A stretch of DNA of 64,000 bases from Aptenodytes patagonicus (Eukaryota > Chordata > Aves > Sphenisciformes > Spheniscidae). The DNA lies in NCBI RefSeq assembly GCF_965638725.1, contig NC_134949.1, positions 13,328,951 to 13,392,950 of the forward strand, written 5' to 3'. The translations under genes were made by a program, and so were the position numbers. This document shows, piece after piece, positions 1 through 12,000 of the stretch. The first letter of the stretch is position 1. Every line of letters begins with the position of its first letter. The notes beneath the pieces are model-generated. The model was given only the letters and a program-made list of their open reading frames with translations. It had not been told where the DNA came from and searched no databases.

Positions 1-533
1 CAAAAAGGAAATGCAATAGAGGAGGAGAGGCATTTGCTTGTCTCATCTTTCCTCCTTGCCAGGACTAGATTTGTGATTCCTCCTGCAGACTTCTTTCAGC
101 AAACTGAGTATTCCGCTGTGTTCCTCATCATCCAGTTTTGTCTGGGCCCTAGGGACCTTTCCTTGCCAAATGCTCAGCCACTGGGACATGCGTTTTTGCT
201 TTCATGGCAAAGAGATCTTTGAGAATTTGATGCAAGAGCGTGCGATCAGTTGATCCCCAAGAAGCACAATGTGTTAAGATGCTGCATGTTTTGCACAATG
301 CTTTGATGAGCTGGAAGCACTTTAAACTTCTGGAACAGGGCAATTCAGTTACAATTCAAATTTTAATCAATTTTACATTTTAAGCCCCTAGGGAAAAAAA
401 AAGATAAATACTGAAGTCTTAGTAGAAGTCTCATGATAAGTTTTTAACAAACTGATGTGTGAAATGAGTGAAGGTCAAGGGCCTGCTGTACACAGGCTCC
501 TAGAAACATTCAGTCTTTTCTTTTTTGTTTTAG
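1..533. other. Unassigned sequence upstream of first seen GSAP exon
   Basis: Presumably GSAP intron. A short + frame at 34-222 after a T/C-rich stretch is open, but it has no supported donor and I do not recognise its translation. Confidence 0.4.
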
Positions 534-604
534 CTGAATCTGGTACATCGAATAATGAAAGAAGTTTGGAGGAGATACCAGCTTCATTCCTGCATCTTCT
601 GTTT
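534..604 (+). CDS. GSAP: GSAP internal coding exon (first seen)
   Basis: Acceptor is a T-rich tract ending TTTTAG; donor is GTGAGC. It reads LNLVHRIMKEVWRRYQ and so on and ends with two bases (TT) of a split Phe codon that the next exon completes. Another frame is open longer across this exon, but its phase does not fit exon 1187-1281. This is the least certain of the seven exons, since nothing upstream confirms the entry phase. Confidence 0.68.
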
Positions 605-3600
605 GTGAGCAAGTCATCTGTTAAAGTTTTCAGCCTGCCTTTTAAAACATGGGCATAATAATTTTGGTCTTCAACAATGCTACTCGCTTGAACAGTCAGT
701 GCTTACTCTACTGTCAATGTCAATATGACTGTCATGTACCCTTTTTAATGATCCTGCTGACCCTCTAAGCCAACACGAATATTAAACATACAGGCAGTTT
801 TACAGCTGGAGTTCAAAGTTGGTGAATTCACAGTGGTCTCAAGCTGGTTGGTGGGTGTTGAACACCTATAAAAGCGGGGTCACTTATACCAGCACTCAAA
901 ATGTTTCACCTGTTGCTGTTGATACCAGGTACTGTGGAGAGACTTGTACATGTGCAGTAGAGGGGGAAGGAGAAATGGGACACCGCAGAGACGTTGTTGT
1001 GTCAACATTTAGATGAACAGCTAATGCTGTTAGGTGACAGACACCTAAGCAAACAAGAAGCATCCCATGGCAATTCACCCAAAATTGCATGCATTTAGAG
1101 CACATGTAGTAAAACAAATTGACCGTATCTCCAGGAGAGTGTGGGTATCTCGGGTTCCTAATATGTTGCTACCTTTTTAAATACAGTGATGAGAGAGGAA
1201 GTACAGGAGAATTTGCAGTGTTCCACATCATGAGTCGGATTCTGGAAGCTGCAAATGGCATGTGCATGCCTTTACCTCCTGGTAAGTCCTATGTTTTGCT
1301 GTTTTAGTCATGAGAGGAGAGCAATGCTATGAATTCTTCCCAGAAGAGCACTTAGATGCAGCATGTGTCAAGTTAGCTTTGGCAGTATTGAAATCTATTC
1401 AAGACAGTTACAGAGGGGAACACTCTCCATAAACACGTGCAAGTGAAATGAAACAAAGCTGAATAGTTACTACAAATATAGACAACAAATCAGAGGTTTA
1501 GTTGTCTGTTTTCAGCTTCCAGTGGAATGTTTCGGCACAGTCTTAGCTCAGACCTAAGATTTAGACTTCTTTCATTTATATATTTTTCTTAGACAGCTGG
1601 ACTTCAGTGTCATGGGCTACTAGGGAAAATCCTATCCTGAAGCAGAAAAGGAGTGTTTTTTCTCATGCTGTTGCCCTGCTAATATTTTTCAGTTTTATCC
1701 TGAAAGGATTACCTCTAGCCCTGATGGAAGAGCTGATCTTGATAGTAGACTTTCATTTCCTAGAGCTCCTTATAATTGCTTAGAGTCTTTTCAAAGCACT
1801 TGCTTATTTTTGTTAGGAAAGACTTCTTAACTTCTTAATGCTTTCTGATTCTGTTTGAATCTTTCTAATTTGTATTTCCTGATCTGTGTTCAGTCTTTGA
1901 AACTGTTTTTGGTATGAGGTTGTCCCTCAAACTTACACTGTGTGGGCACAAATGCTGCCACGTAATGGTGTCACGTGATGCAAGACCATCTGGCTGATGT
2001 TAAGTGAGAAACTGAAGTCTTAACGCTGCCTGTGGGGAATGTGTGGGTGGCAGCCACGTACCGAGGGTGGTGAGGCCTCAGTTTTTGATTAATTGGGAGG
2101 AAAGAGGAAGATGAAAGACAGATTAATAGCACGATTCAGATATAAGGCAACAGCTTGGAGGTGTTTAATGACTGTGTGTGACTATAATGACTGTTTTCAG
2201 TCCCTTTGGCTTTCCTCTTTCTGACGGGATTGTACTTGAGAGGACTTAAAGAGTGCCTAAATAAAACTACATGACTTTTGATAAACTGATTTCCACACCA
2301 ACTAGAAACAGTCAGAAGTTAAGGAGAGTGTTGGTTTTAGCTAAAGTAATGCCATTGTCTAATACAGACTTAAAAAAAAAAAATACATATTGTTGTACCA
2401 GACAAGTTTGTCTCTCTTTTATAGGTTTTCACACTCTGCACTTGGGGCTTGGTGTTCGATGTCTCCCTCTGCACACCCTCCTGCACTATATTGATAATGG
2501 AGTCTTGCATTTGACAGAAACATGTGTCAGGAAATTGCTGAAAGGTACAGCGAGTTTCATGTGTTTCATTTGTTACCAGCCAGCTAATTGGGAGCGATGT
2601 CCTTTCAGCCATTCAAACTCAGATGCAGGATTTACTGCCCAGGAGACTCAGTCCTTCTTCCAGAGTGCTTTTTCAGTGAGGACTGTGGCTAATGGCATTG
2701 TCCAGCTGAAAGGAGAAAATTAGGGCTCAGACTATATGATTGAGCCTTTACTGTCGTAGACAAATATCTGTTTGGGGAGAATTTGAGTTTATAGTTTTTC
2801 CACTTGGGACTTCTTAGAGAAGTGAATACTAAAGATCATCGTAGAATTTGTTGGGCGATTTCTGTGACTCTATGAAAGTGCACACCTATGTGTAAGGAAG
2901 TTAGGCTGCTATCCCATCCTCAGCTTTTGCTTTTGCTTTAATTATGTTTGGAACAAGATAATCCTAGTGCTGGGATTGACAAATGGCTAGTAACTCAGTG
3001 CTAGGAAGTAAAAATTCAAAATAAGTAAACAAAAGCCTACCTGACCCAGCATCCCAATATTTTTAGTAAATGTTGAGGTTGTGAATGTCTTCTAAATAGA
3101 ACGTAAGGTTACCTAAAGGTGGGAGTTAAAATCAGTTCTGTATGAACCCATATAGTCATCAAGAGGGGCCTAAGGCTTCGGAATGAAATAGGGAGTGAGA
3201 CAAATGGGCAGTTGCAGGCACAGTTAGCATCACACCCATGTTAATTGCCTTTTTGGGATTGGAAGAGAGAACTGTAGCGTAAGTTTCCTGGGATACAGCA
3301 GCACCATGATACAGCTCTCCAACAGTAATGCATTTCATCATGGCTGCAACCACATTCCCTTGTAACGTGCTACTTCTCCAGTGTTCAAGAAAAGGGACAC
3401 AATGTGCAGTATTAGTCTGTGCCTGGTCTTGGTAAATGAAATATTGTAAATATGGGGAGTTCTGCTTAGTCGAAACACGTTTGAATTACTGTATAAATTG
3501 TTACATAAAATGGTGAAGTTTATTCAGAATGTCTTAAGTGAAAGTTGAAAGTTTTAGTTATGTGGTTACCACTAATGGTGGTGGGTGGTTTTTTTTTTTT

Positions 3601-6600
3601 CCTTTCTCTTGTAGATCTGGATGACAGTGAGAAGAATGAAAAGCTGAAGTTCAGTATTGTCATGAGGCTTCCCGAGGTAACTAGTAACTTTGGATGTCAT
3701 TTCCTGGATTTTGGAATCAATAGGAAATTCTTCCCTGCGCATAGGATCAAGCCAATGGAAGACTTAGCTGTGATTCAAATAGGGCACAGATATAACCTGA
3801 ACCTCCACAGTTTCTCCATCTGCTGCTCATGACCCGTAGGGTACACTGACAAATTAAATCACAGATTTGTCCATAGTGTTTTACAGCATCTCCAGTACCC
3901 TGCAGGAATCAAATAGACAAGACTGACACTCTTCTGCTGAGTACTCATCTGCATAAAGCAATAACAGTTTTATGGGGTTTGAAGAGGATTTATTTGTGTG
4001 TGTGTGTGTTTTATAGCATCCACAAATGTCTTTCTCACTTGTGACCTCTACATTTGGTTTTATTTGTTTTATCAAATATGTTCAAAAGCTGGTATGGTAA
4101 AAGCTGTAAAATCTGATCATATCACAACTCTGTGATGGGAATTGAATTACAAGATCTCTGCCTCTGTGAAGTCTCCCAGTCTTGCCCATTGGTAAGATGA
4201 CTCATTTAGCCACATGCTGGAACTAATTATTGATGCTCCATTAGAAGTTCCAACAGAATGGGAGACTGAGTTCTCCTTTTCCCCTTTTGTTCTTAGTGCA
4301 CACCACAGTACTGCAGAGGCAGCCCAGCATCTCAGTGAGCAGAGGAAAACCAGGGATCCCCCCTCGGGAAGTCCCTTGCCGTAGAACAGGCTTTTCTCAA
4401 CATAAGTTGCTTATTGTTTTCTCATTATGGGCTGTTACGTATAGTTCAAATGGCCAGAAGTGCCGCTTTGGTTTTCCTCTAACAAGGGCTTCTTTATTTG
4501 GCAGCAGTTTTGAGAAGGGGTAGGGAAGGAGAACTCCACAAGACGTTCTTTGTCCTCTGTGTCTTGTTTTGGGCATGGGTTGGTGAGCTGGGGTCAGCAC
4601 GGGGCCTCTGAGCTATCAGCCCCAGGCCTGGTGGGTGGGGAACACCATTCCAGCCGCGCTTTGACGCAAGGGGCTGAGCTGTGAGTGCTTTAGGGGACAT
4701 GTACTGCTAGCTACGCACAGTAGACTCGGTGCCTTATTGTATCTATTTACAGCTTTGGGAAGAAAATGCAGAGAATAGTATGTTTGCCAAAAAAGGACAC
4801 TTTGGGGTGACTCGGACTATTTTGAGCAGGTTACATTCACTAGATGACTTCAGTTGCATCAGAAGCAAGTATTTAAGCACCATTGAAACCGCCCAGCGTT
4901 TTCTAAATGAACTCTTAGTAGTCTGTATTGCAATACAACTGCAAGTGAGGGGTGGGGGGAAAGATCTAGATAGGGAAAATAGCAGAAGGTGGAGCTAATG
5001 TCACAGTGTGTTCATATTTGTTTGCTTATTGGTTAGCATTGGAAGCTTTGGGACATCTGGGTTTGAATCTTTCTTGCCCCTGGGAATATGAATCAATGTT
5101 ATCAATTTCCAGGACGATGTCCTAAATAATGGGATGCAAACTGTGTTCCCGGTATCTCTCCTTGTTGGCGTTCTGCTTTTGTAAGGTTCCTTGGACCGAG
5201 TCTGAGAGAAGCCCCGTTCTGAACGGAGCATTGAGGAGTGGGGCATCTGTGGTGTTCTTTGGAAGAAGAATAGATCTAAACCAGAGTCACAGTAAAGGAT
5301 AAACGGTCATTTTAAGCCTCAATTAATATTTAAGTACACGTGCAAAGTGGAACAGAGGTAATAATGGGACAGACTGATAGAAACTTACTCGGTACCCACT
5401 GAGCTACTCAGTAGCAAGGTTTTGGTTGTTTCCCACGTTTTGGGAGCATATTGTAATCTCTTAGTTACTGGCTATGAAAGGAAGGCTCGGTGGCTAAAAA
5501 CGATGATGTCTTAGCTTCTGTCATCAGTGTCTGAAAGCAAAGCAGTTGATGTTACAGCCTGGATTTTGTTTCTGTTTTTTTCCTCCTTTTCCCTCTCCTA
5601 AGTTTCCACTGTCCTGTGTTTATGTTCTCAGGTTTTTGGTTTTTGTTTTTCGCTTACTAGGCTCTTGGTCAAAAGGTCTGCCAGTTTTGGAATCATCCAA
5701 TAAATGCTAATTTCATTGCACGGAAATATGTGAAACTTCTGCTTGAGAAGCTGGGGAAGAGGCAGGTAAGAGCACATCGGCCATTTTTTTTAACCTTTTG
5801 CTTTGACACTGTTGAGATTCCTGACCTTTCTGTAAACTGTAACACACTAAAGATAACACTGAAACTTGGCACTGTGCGACTTTGTGTACTAACCTGAAAT
5901 ATTCTCCCTTACAGCGTAGCAGGCCTATGCCTGAGAGACTGTCGGTCCCCGTAGAGTTTTTGCCACTCAACTACCTGACTAATATGCTGGCAGAGATAGA
6001 GAAACAAGGTAATGTTAATTCTGTACTTTGCAAGACCAGTAACCATTACTCTTTGCTTGCACTCGGACGTATCCTGACTATATTGACATAACTGAGTTCT
6101 AAAACTCCAGTGATGTCTGACCGTGTAGGTTTGGTCGTCTTTCTGCTGATGGGAATTGTCAGGGAGCTTCTTCACTGCATATCCTTTCATCCAGATCCTC
6201 TGTGTGTCGAATCCAGTCGGCAAACTTGCATTTTTCAGAACACATGTAGTGAAGCGCTGTTCATGTACAGCGTGGTGGTGGCAGTTATTCTGTGTTCAAA
6301 TGGGGAGAAGGGCTTGTTCCTTATTTATACAGTATGGTGCCTAAGGGGCAACCAAAATCAGATCTTCCCCCTCAGAGAAGAGTACCCAGATCACTAGGTT
6401 AGGAGGTGCTCTGAAGTAACAGGCACTTTTTATTTCAGCGCTGTTCCTTTTTTTTGACATTAAATTCAAATTGGTTAGGGCACTTGCTTCATGCAGCAAA
6501 CCTAAGCATCTGAAGATTTTTTAATTCCACTGAAAAAGCAAGGTGCGTTAAGGGAAGCATGATACTTTTAGTGTTACTGGCTATGCCTATACTAATAAAA

Positions 6601-7148
6601 TAAAGTCAGGATAAGGACCTGAAGGCTAAAACAGGATTGTCCATGTATGGATATCATCCCATTTGGGGAGGAAAAAGAGTTCAACCATATAGAAGCATAT
6701 GAGAATGTGCCCTGGTGCATTTTATGTACTAGCAGAAACATAGCCACCGTGCTTAAATCTTGTTTTGGATTTCCAGTGTGGAATTAGCATGGAAATCCCT
6801 AGCGGCCTCCAGAGATGGTCCGTCCTTTGCTTATAGCCTGCTAACAGGAAAGTTCCTGCCACGGGTGAGCATCCAAATGACTCCACGGACAGCTGTAGGG
6901 ATTTATTTTGGGTAAATGAAAACGCAGGTCCATCTATTACCTTGTCTTTCAGTACTGTAGGTGAAGAGGTTTAATAGACTGCAGGACTGAGTGTACAAGA
7001 ACATTTACGACTTTGCAAACACTGACTTTCTCGCTATGTTTTTCTAGGTGTGCAACCACATGAAAACCAAGGTCATGTTAATGTAAGATTTGTAGAGGAA
7101 ACAGCACTCAAACACACTATGACGCTTTTGGGCCTCAAATATTCCTGA
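534..7148 (+). CDS. GSAP: GSAP, gamma-secretase activating protein: last seven coding exons (3' part of gene)
   Basis: Spliced CDS join(534-604, 1187-1281, 2425-2544, 3615-3676, 5661-5765, 5915-6008, 7048-7148), 648 nt = 215 residues plus TGA. Every intron is GT-AG and every junction keeps phase. The product is the helical C-terminal region, containing LHLGLGVRCLPLHTLLHYID, EKNEKLKFSIVMRLPE, VCQFWNHP, FLPLNYL and a final FVEETALKHTMTLLGLKYS. In mammals GSAP binds gamma-secretase and the APP C-terminal fragment and favours amyloid-beta production. A roughly 16 kDa C-terminal fragment, released from the roughly 98 kDa precursor, is the active form, and its equivalent is largely encoded here. 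Identity rests on remembered similarity to the mammalian C-terminus and on the tail-to-tail CCDC146 neighbour, as in human 7q. The 5' exons lie left of the window. The frame ends KYS after LLGL, slightly longer than the mammalian end I remember. Confidence 0.85.
1187..1281 (+). CDS. GSAP: GSAP internal coding exon
   Basis: Acceptor AAATACAG, strong donor GGTAAGT. Reads DERGSTGEFAVFHIMSRILE then AANGMCMPLPPG, entering with one base and leaving one base (G) of a Gly codon. Phase agrees with both neighbours. Confidence 0.85.
2425..2544 (+). CDS. GSAP: GSAP internal coding exon
   Basis: Acceptor TTTTATAG, donor GTACAG. Encodes FHTLHLGLGVRCLPLHTLLH followed by YIDNGVLHLTETCVRKLLK, a leucine-rich helical segment. 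It enters with two bases completing Gly and leaves with one base (G) completing an Asp codon in the next exon. Confidence 0.88.
3615..3676 (+). CDS. GSAP: GSAP internal coding exon
   Basis: Acceptor TCTCTTGTAG after a long T tract, donor GTAACT. Reads DLDDSEKNEKLKFSIVMRLP then E and leaves in phase 0. The charged stretch followed by KFSIVMRLPE is one of the clearest family signatures here. Confidence 0.88.
5661..5765 (+). CDS. GSAP: GSAP internal coding exon
   Basis: Acceptor CGCTTACTAG, donor GTAAGA, 35 whole codons. Reads ALGQKVCQFWNHPINANFIA then RKYVKLLLEKLGKRQ. It joins the previous exon in phase 0 to give MRLPEALGQKVCQFW. The open frame at 4729-4998 between these exons is skipped, because 3676 joins 5661 directly in phase. 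Confidence 0.88.
5915..6008 (+). CDS. GSAP: GSAP internal coding exon
   Basis: Acceptor TCTCCCTTACAG, donor GTAATG. Reads RSRPMPERLSVPVEFLPLNY then LTNMLAEIEKQ and leaves one base of a Gly codon. It is separated from the previous exon by an intron of only 149 bp. Confidence 0.86.
7048..7148 (+). CDS. GSAP: GSAP last coding exon with TGA stop
   Basis: Acceptor TTTTTCTAG. Two bases complete Gly, then 32 codons ending HTMTLLGLKYS and TGA at 7146-7148. It carries the conserved C-terminal helix FVEETALKHTM. The 3' UTR follows to the poly-A signal near 7599. Confidence 0.87.
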
Positions 7149-7598
7149 AATAACATGCTGTTGAACAAAGCTAACTGTGGTACTCTTACATAAAAGTATT
7201 CACAAAGAAGCGTGCAACCAACGGGTTTTTGTGTTTGTTTTAAACTTAAATGTCATGTTGTTTTCCAAATAATCTGCAGTTTTGTGTAGCCACCGTGACT
7301 GACATAAGCTACTCAAAATATTGTTTGGTGCAACGTATTAAGGCTGGAAACACTGACTTCTAGATAAATCCTAGGCAAATTCATCTGACACAAGCCCAGG
7401 TTTCCAATGAAAGATACCTCTGGTTTCATTGTTTCATGTTGAAGTGGTCAACTAAGTGGAACTACAGTGCGTATCCAAACACGCTGGGAAAATTGGTATT
7501 AACGTCAGTTATTTTAACAAGACAGACAATCCTGGAAAAGGTAGTCCAGTTGTATTGTACAGTAACAAGAAACGGGTAACTGTTTACTCATTTAGATT

Positions 7599-7604
7599 AA
7601 TAAA
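7599..7604 (+). terminator. GSAP: GSAP poly-A signal AATAAA
   Basis: The first AATAAA after the GSAP stop codon, 450 bp downstream, is followed within 15 bp by a GT-rich stretch (TTGGTGTGTTTATGTG). It would give a 3' UTR of about 470 nt ending near 7620. Later AATAAA hexamers at about 8293 and 8590 are alternatives that would run into the CCDC146 3' end. Confidence 0.6.
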
Positions 7605-7624
7605 ACGATTTCTTGGTGTGTTTA

Positions 7625-8550
7625 TGTGAAGCAGGTAAGAATAACAAGTGATGAATCGGTCTCTGTATATAATGCATCAGCAATGACGTATTCATTCCTT
7701 GTGGTGGTCACGTGTTATCTTACGGTACTTCTGCCTCTGGAGTTGGATTCTAATATGTTCAGTTTTGTAATTAGCACAAAATATAATCTTCTTAAACTGC
7801 ATGTGACAGGGTTTTGTTTTGTTTTTTTAAGATATGTACACTGTAGTGTAAGCAATACAGGATAAGAAAGAAGTTCTCTAGAAATTGACCGTAACGGTGA
7901 CTTGGACAGAGTTTTACTTAATTCTTTCCTTACAACTTTTAGTGTTACAGTTCAAACCTCAGCTTGAAAAAGAAATGATGGAGGTTTTTTCCTTCATTTT
8001 CAACTTTTATTTATATATAACTGAACCAGTGTTGTTTGGGTTTTTTTTAAGTTCTGAACAGTGACATTAATTTAAAATAGTAATAGTGGTTTGCTATGCA
8101 GAGAAAATCTGAAGTTCTGACATACGGGATTTCTGCAGTCTTTACTGGATTTAAAAACAACTTCGTCAAAGTTTCAGACTATCAAACTAGTGAAACTCAT
8201 GACGATTTGATAGATTTTGGAGGTTTTCAGTAGCAACCTCTGATAATCTCTCTGAGCAGCTTCCACTACTGCTTCCTGTTCCTAACCAGTGAAATAAAAA
8301 GATCCAGTTCTCAGGAGTGACTCGGCAAGTTCATGGTCACTCCCTTGTCACTGCCATCAGTGGAGCAAGAGTTTTAGCTTTCTCAGTAACTGCACAGAGG
8401 GAAGGAATATTTTTCTCAATATAATTAAAATTTGTCTGGCAAGCGTAAACTCAATCCCAGACTGCAGAAAGCTATGTTGGCGCATTTGTATAAGCGGTGG
8501 GGACTTTGTTGGTATTATATTAACAACAAGAGAAGATTTTCTAGCCTTTT
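7625..8550. other. Intergenic region between convergent gene ends
   Basis: No coding exon or clear repeat. It may include distal 3' UTR of either gene: a TTTATT (AATAAA on the - strand) lies at 8006-8011 and AATAAA on the + strand near 8293. Confidence 0.5.
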
Positions 8551-8553
8551 CGT

Positions 8554-8559
8554 TTTAAT
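8554..8559 (-). terminator. CCDC146: Candidate CCDC146 poly-A signal ATTAAA
   Basis: On the - strand ATTAAA lies about 315 nt after the CCDC146 stop, followed by a TTGTTGTT tract. A second candidate, AATAAA at 8006-8011 (- strand), would give a 3' UTR near 870 nt. The choice between them is inference. Confidence 0.45.
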
Positions 8560-8873
8560 GAAATGTATTATCAAATATAATCAGATGCAATAAAACTTCA
8601 CCTGGAAAAAAATAAGCGTAGTATGACGATCACTTATTTTTCTCAACGCTTTAAAATACTGCACTGCATTTGGGATACCAGGCTCCTCCTGGCCAGGAGA
8701 AGGGACCTTGTATCACTGACATTTAGCTGTGCTTCTGGCATTAACGACGGCTTTGTTTTCAGTATGGAATTTGGCTAAACACTAAGGGACATTCCTTCAG
8801 TGTGGTGTCAGTGCTATTGACCCTTGAGATTCAGCAACTGGTAATGGCCTCTCCTGCTCTAGGTGCTGTCTGT

Positions 8874-9077
8874 TCAGATTTCAATTGGCTTTACAATAGG
8901 TTTTCTGAAATGTCTCATATTTGAACCAGGTTCATTTGGTTTGAAAGGAGCCAGAGCGCCGTAGGGCCGGGGCAGTGGGAGGCTGTATTCATCATCTGGG
9001 ATGTAGGCGGTTGGGCGTTGTTCAGCTGTCGTGTGGACACAGCCGGGCACTGCAGCTTGTTCCTCTTCTGCAGCATG
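8874..9077 (-). CDS. CCDC146: CCDC146 last coding exon (found exon 17) with TGA
   Basis: Acceptor TTTCTTTCACAG; begins in phase 0 with [12 protein letters not shown]. It encodes the conserved tail [36 protein letters not shown] and [15 protein letters not shown], then TGA at 8876-8874. This tail is low in coiled-coil propensity and rich in proline, and is the most recognisable part of the protein. Confidence 0.96.
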   Translation of the reverse strand, partial: HAAEEEQAAVPGCVHTTAEQRPTAYIPDDEYSLPLPRPYGALAPFKPNEPGSNMRHFRKPIVKPIEI

Positions 9078-12000
9078 CTGTGAAAGAAACACAGTTTGAT
9101 CACTTAGTGATTATACGCGTTAAAACTCCGGTACTCTCCTGAGCCAATGTACAGAATGCCTAATGAAGGAAACACCATTAGTCTAATCCTTAGCAGATCA
9201 GGAAACCCAGAGGGTTATTAAGTGTTCATTGAAAGGAAAGCGTGAGTTATTGACCACGTAGATGTGAGTTTGTCCTTTTAAATAGCATGCAGTTTGAGCC
9301 TGTAATGCTTTTGTTATTTGTGAAGAAAACAGATTAGATGAACTTATAAGAGTTGTAATAAGTGTGCACAGAACATCTCGGGAATGGGATAATCGTTCTG
9401 ATGCTTCAAAACGTGGCTGTATTTATGCTGACAGCAGCTGTTCCTGAACAGAGTTACTGCAGTGAGCTTGTATCCACCGCACTGAAAGGAAACTGAGTCA
9501 TAGCATGAGGAGAAGTGTTAACGACAGAGAAGTTTCTTATTCTAAATCAGTTTTACTGCAGCACTTCTGTGTGACTTCAAGTTCTTCAAGTGTATGCACA
9601 GTGTATTCCTCTCCCAGCTTTGTGCACCTTTCAGATTCCCTTGGAGTGATCAGCTAAAGCATTCATATAGCAAAGCTGATTTCCCATCAGTGAGAGTTCC
9701 CTCAGTATACACATCTCACTCTTAGACGATTTCTTCTCTGGGAGCTCTCTGCTCAGGGATCGCTGATGGTCTCAACTAAGGAGGCGTAGTATCCAGCAGG
9801 GTAGAATTTGAAGCACTATTTGATACGCTGCCCTACCTACCCTCAGTTTCTTGCCCAGCAATCTGATTTCTTGCTGCTTCTGATCTGATGTTCGCTGCGC
9901 CTGGTATGTGGAAGACGCTAAACTTATTTTTCCTGAACACCACACCCCACCTTTTGCAGCTTTACCTTGAAATCAAATGGAAAGCAATACTTCACTGATA
10001 GCTATCTCGCCCATCCTCCCAAAACATGGTCACACAAATTACTTAACAATTGAAGGTCAGTCTTCCTTTTAGTGTAATGTGTTCTCTCCTTAAGATTCAA
10101 TGACCGGTCCTAAGTGGTGTGCCCGACTGCAGTTAAAGCTCCCCAAACCCACAGCGTACCACTTCTGTAGTTGTCTTTGCACCATCATCTCCACTGGCTC
10201 CTGCAGCTCCGTGTTGGGCAGTGAACAGCCACACTGAGCTAGCACAGCTCTTTTGGAAAGCCAAGCTAGAGCAGTGAAAAGATGGGGCTGAAGATCTAAT
10301 TGCAACATATGGCAAAAACTTACTTTAGCTCTGGCTTCGGCTGCTTCTTTTTGCATCTTCTCATTGCGTAGTATCTTCAACCATTCATTTTCTGTTTCTT
10401 TGGGAGGGGGAAGGCCTTGGTCTAGCCTTGATGAAACAGTCATCAAAAATTGTTCTTTGTCTCTCACTTCCTGCTGGAGTTTAATGGCAAGTGCTTGCTT
10501 CATGGATAGCTCTGCAACAAGAGCCATCATCTTCTGGGTTCTGTCCTTTATCTTCTTCTGCAGTTCGTTTGTCTGGAATAAGTAACAACTACATTTTAGT
10601 TAGGGCTTGCCTTTAGACACTTACTTACCTAAGTGTCACGGCCAGCATTAGGTACGTGAAAACAAGTCCAGCTTGACTTGGTTTTAAAAAATAGTTCCAT
10701 ACTTGAAAATGACAATGAAACAGGACGGGCGTTTCTGTGAACACTCAGAACTACAGAAACTGGTGGCGTAAAAAGTCACATTTACTCCAATACAAGATAC
10801 AGAAAGGCAGGTTTGTAATTACCTCCTGCCCTTTTCAGCTGAATAGCAAAACTCCCACTGCCCTCAAAGGCCTGGTACGCCCGTTCTCATTGACTTTGTA
10901 CTAAAGGTGTAATAAGCCCCATCCTTACAAGATGATTGTGTGATAACACGGACGCAGCAGGGCTGCAGGTTGTGAAGTTATCCTTGGCAGGGGGATGAAC
11001 AGAAAAGGAACGGGACAGGAATCCTTGAGTCTGACTGGAGGCGATTTAAAGAAAAAACTCCAAAACTCAAATACTCTTTTAAAGTGACTAATAGGGAATT
11101 GGGAGAGTCAGAGCACTTGGAGTAACTTTTGGCACGCTGCCATTTTTACAGTAGGTTATTAGCCTGTGGCCATAATTTTACAAACCCAAATAACAGCCAT
11201 GTTATTTCTCTGTGGAAAATTAAAGATTTGCTGTAAAGTTGTGTTTTGGTTTAAGCATTTCCAAGTGCCAAACCGAACACCTAAGGAAAAAAAAATCAAC
11301 CTTGGCCTTGTTTTACAATAATTACATTGCGGGTTTTTTCTCTTTCACTCAGCTCTGCTCTATTTGGAGCTTTTTCATTAAGGAGGTGGGGGTGAGAGGA
11401 TTTTTGCGCTTCCCCAAATAGTATTACTGGCAATTAAAAGGAAATAGCTATTATTATATAAAAGTAACTGTACTGAAAATGATACTTCTTTCCGGTGGTT
11501 GTCCCTACCTAAATAACAAAGAAACTTTGAGCTAGATAGCAAGTTTAGCTTTTTCTATGTTGGAGGGGTATAGAACTTACCTGGTTTTTCCCTATTTCCT
11601 TTTATCCATAACGTGTTTGTTGTGGAAGGGCTGTTAAGTACACACGCAAAAGGAGGATTCTTCCAAATTTCTAAGCACTCAACCTGAGAAATAACTAATC
11701 CTATATTTTGGTGAAAGGTACTATTCGTGATGCAACTTTCTTTCAAAAAGAAAGTACGCTTACCTAATGCTCTTGCTATGGCTATATTACAGTTACTGCT
11801 AAATGTCTATAATTTCTGAGGACTAACATATGATTTGCCTATCAGTATTTCCAGCAACTAGTTTTGTAATTTGCAAGTGAGTCACCTTACCTCTTGCCCA
11901 GATACTATTTCATTTTGTGTTAGGCCAGCAAGCAGAGCGTGCAATGCCCTTCTTACCCTTTTAGCTAACAGCAGCGTGTCCTGCTTCCCGCTCTCTGCCG

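Larger units (their letters stand above)
605..7047 (+). other. GSAP: GSAP introns
   Basis: Introns are 605-1186, 1282-2424, 2545-3614, 3677-5660, 5766-5914 and 6009-7047. Apart from a short TG run near 3993-4008 and T-rich acceptor tracts I see no recognisable repeat, RNA gene or extra exon. An AATAAA pair near 6595 is intronic and lies before the last exon, so it is probably not used. Confidence 0.6.

Noticed and set aside
34..240. Open + strand stretch after a T/C-rich tract, possible upstream GSAP exon
   Set aside because: No supported donor, translation not recognised, and no phase check available with the exon at 534.
2271..2723. 150-codon + frame
   Set aside because: Only 2425-2544 is exon; the rest is intron read through splice sites.
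4729..4998. 89-codon + frame between GSAP exons
   Set aside because: Exons 3615-3676 and 5661-5765 join directly in phase 0 with a continuous family match; an exon here would insert unrelated sequence.
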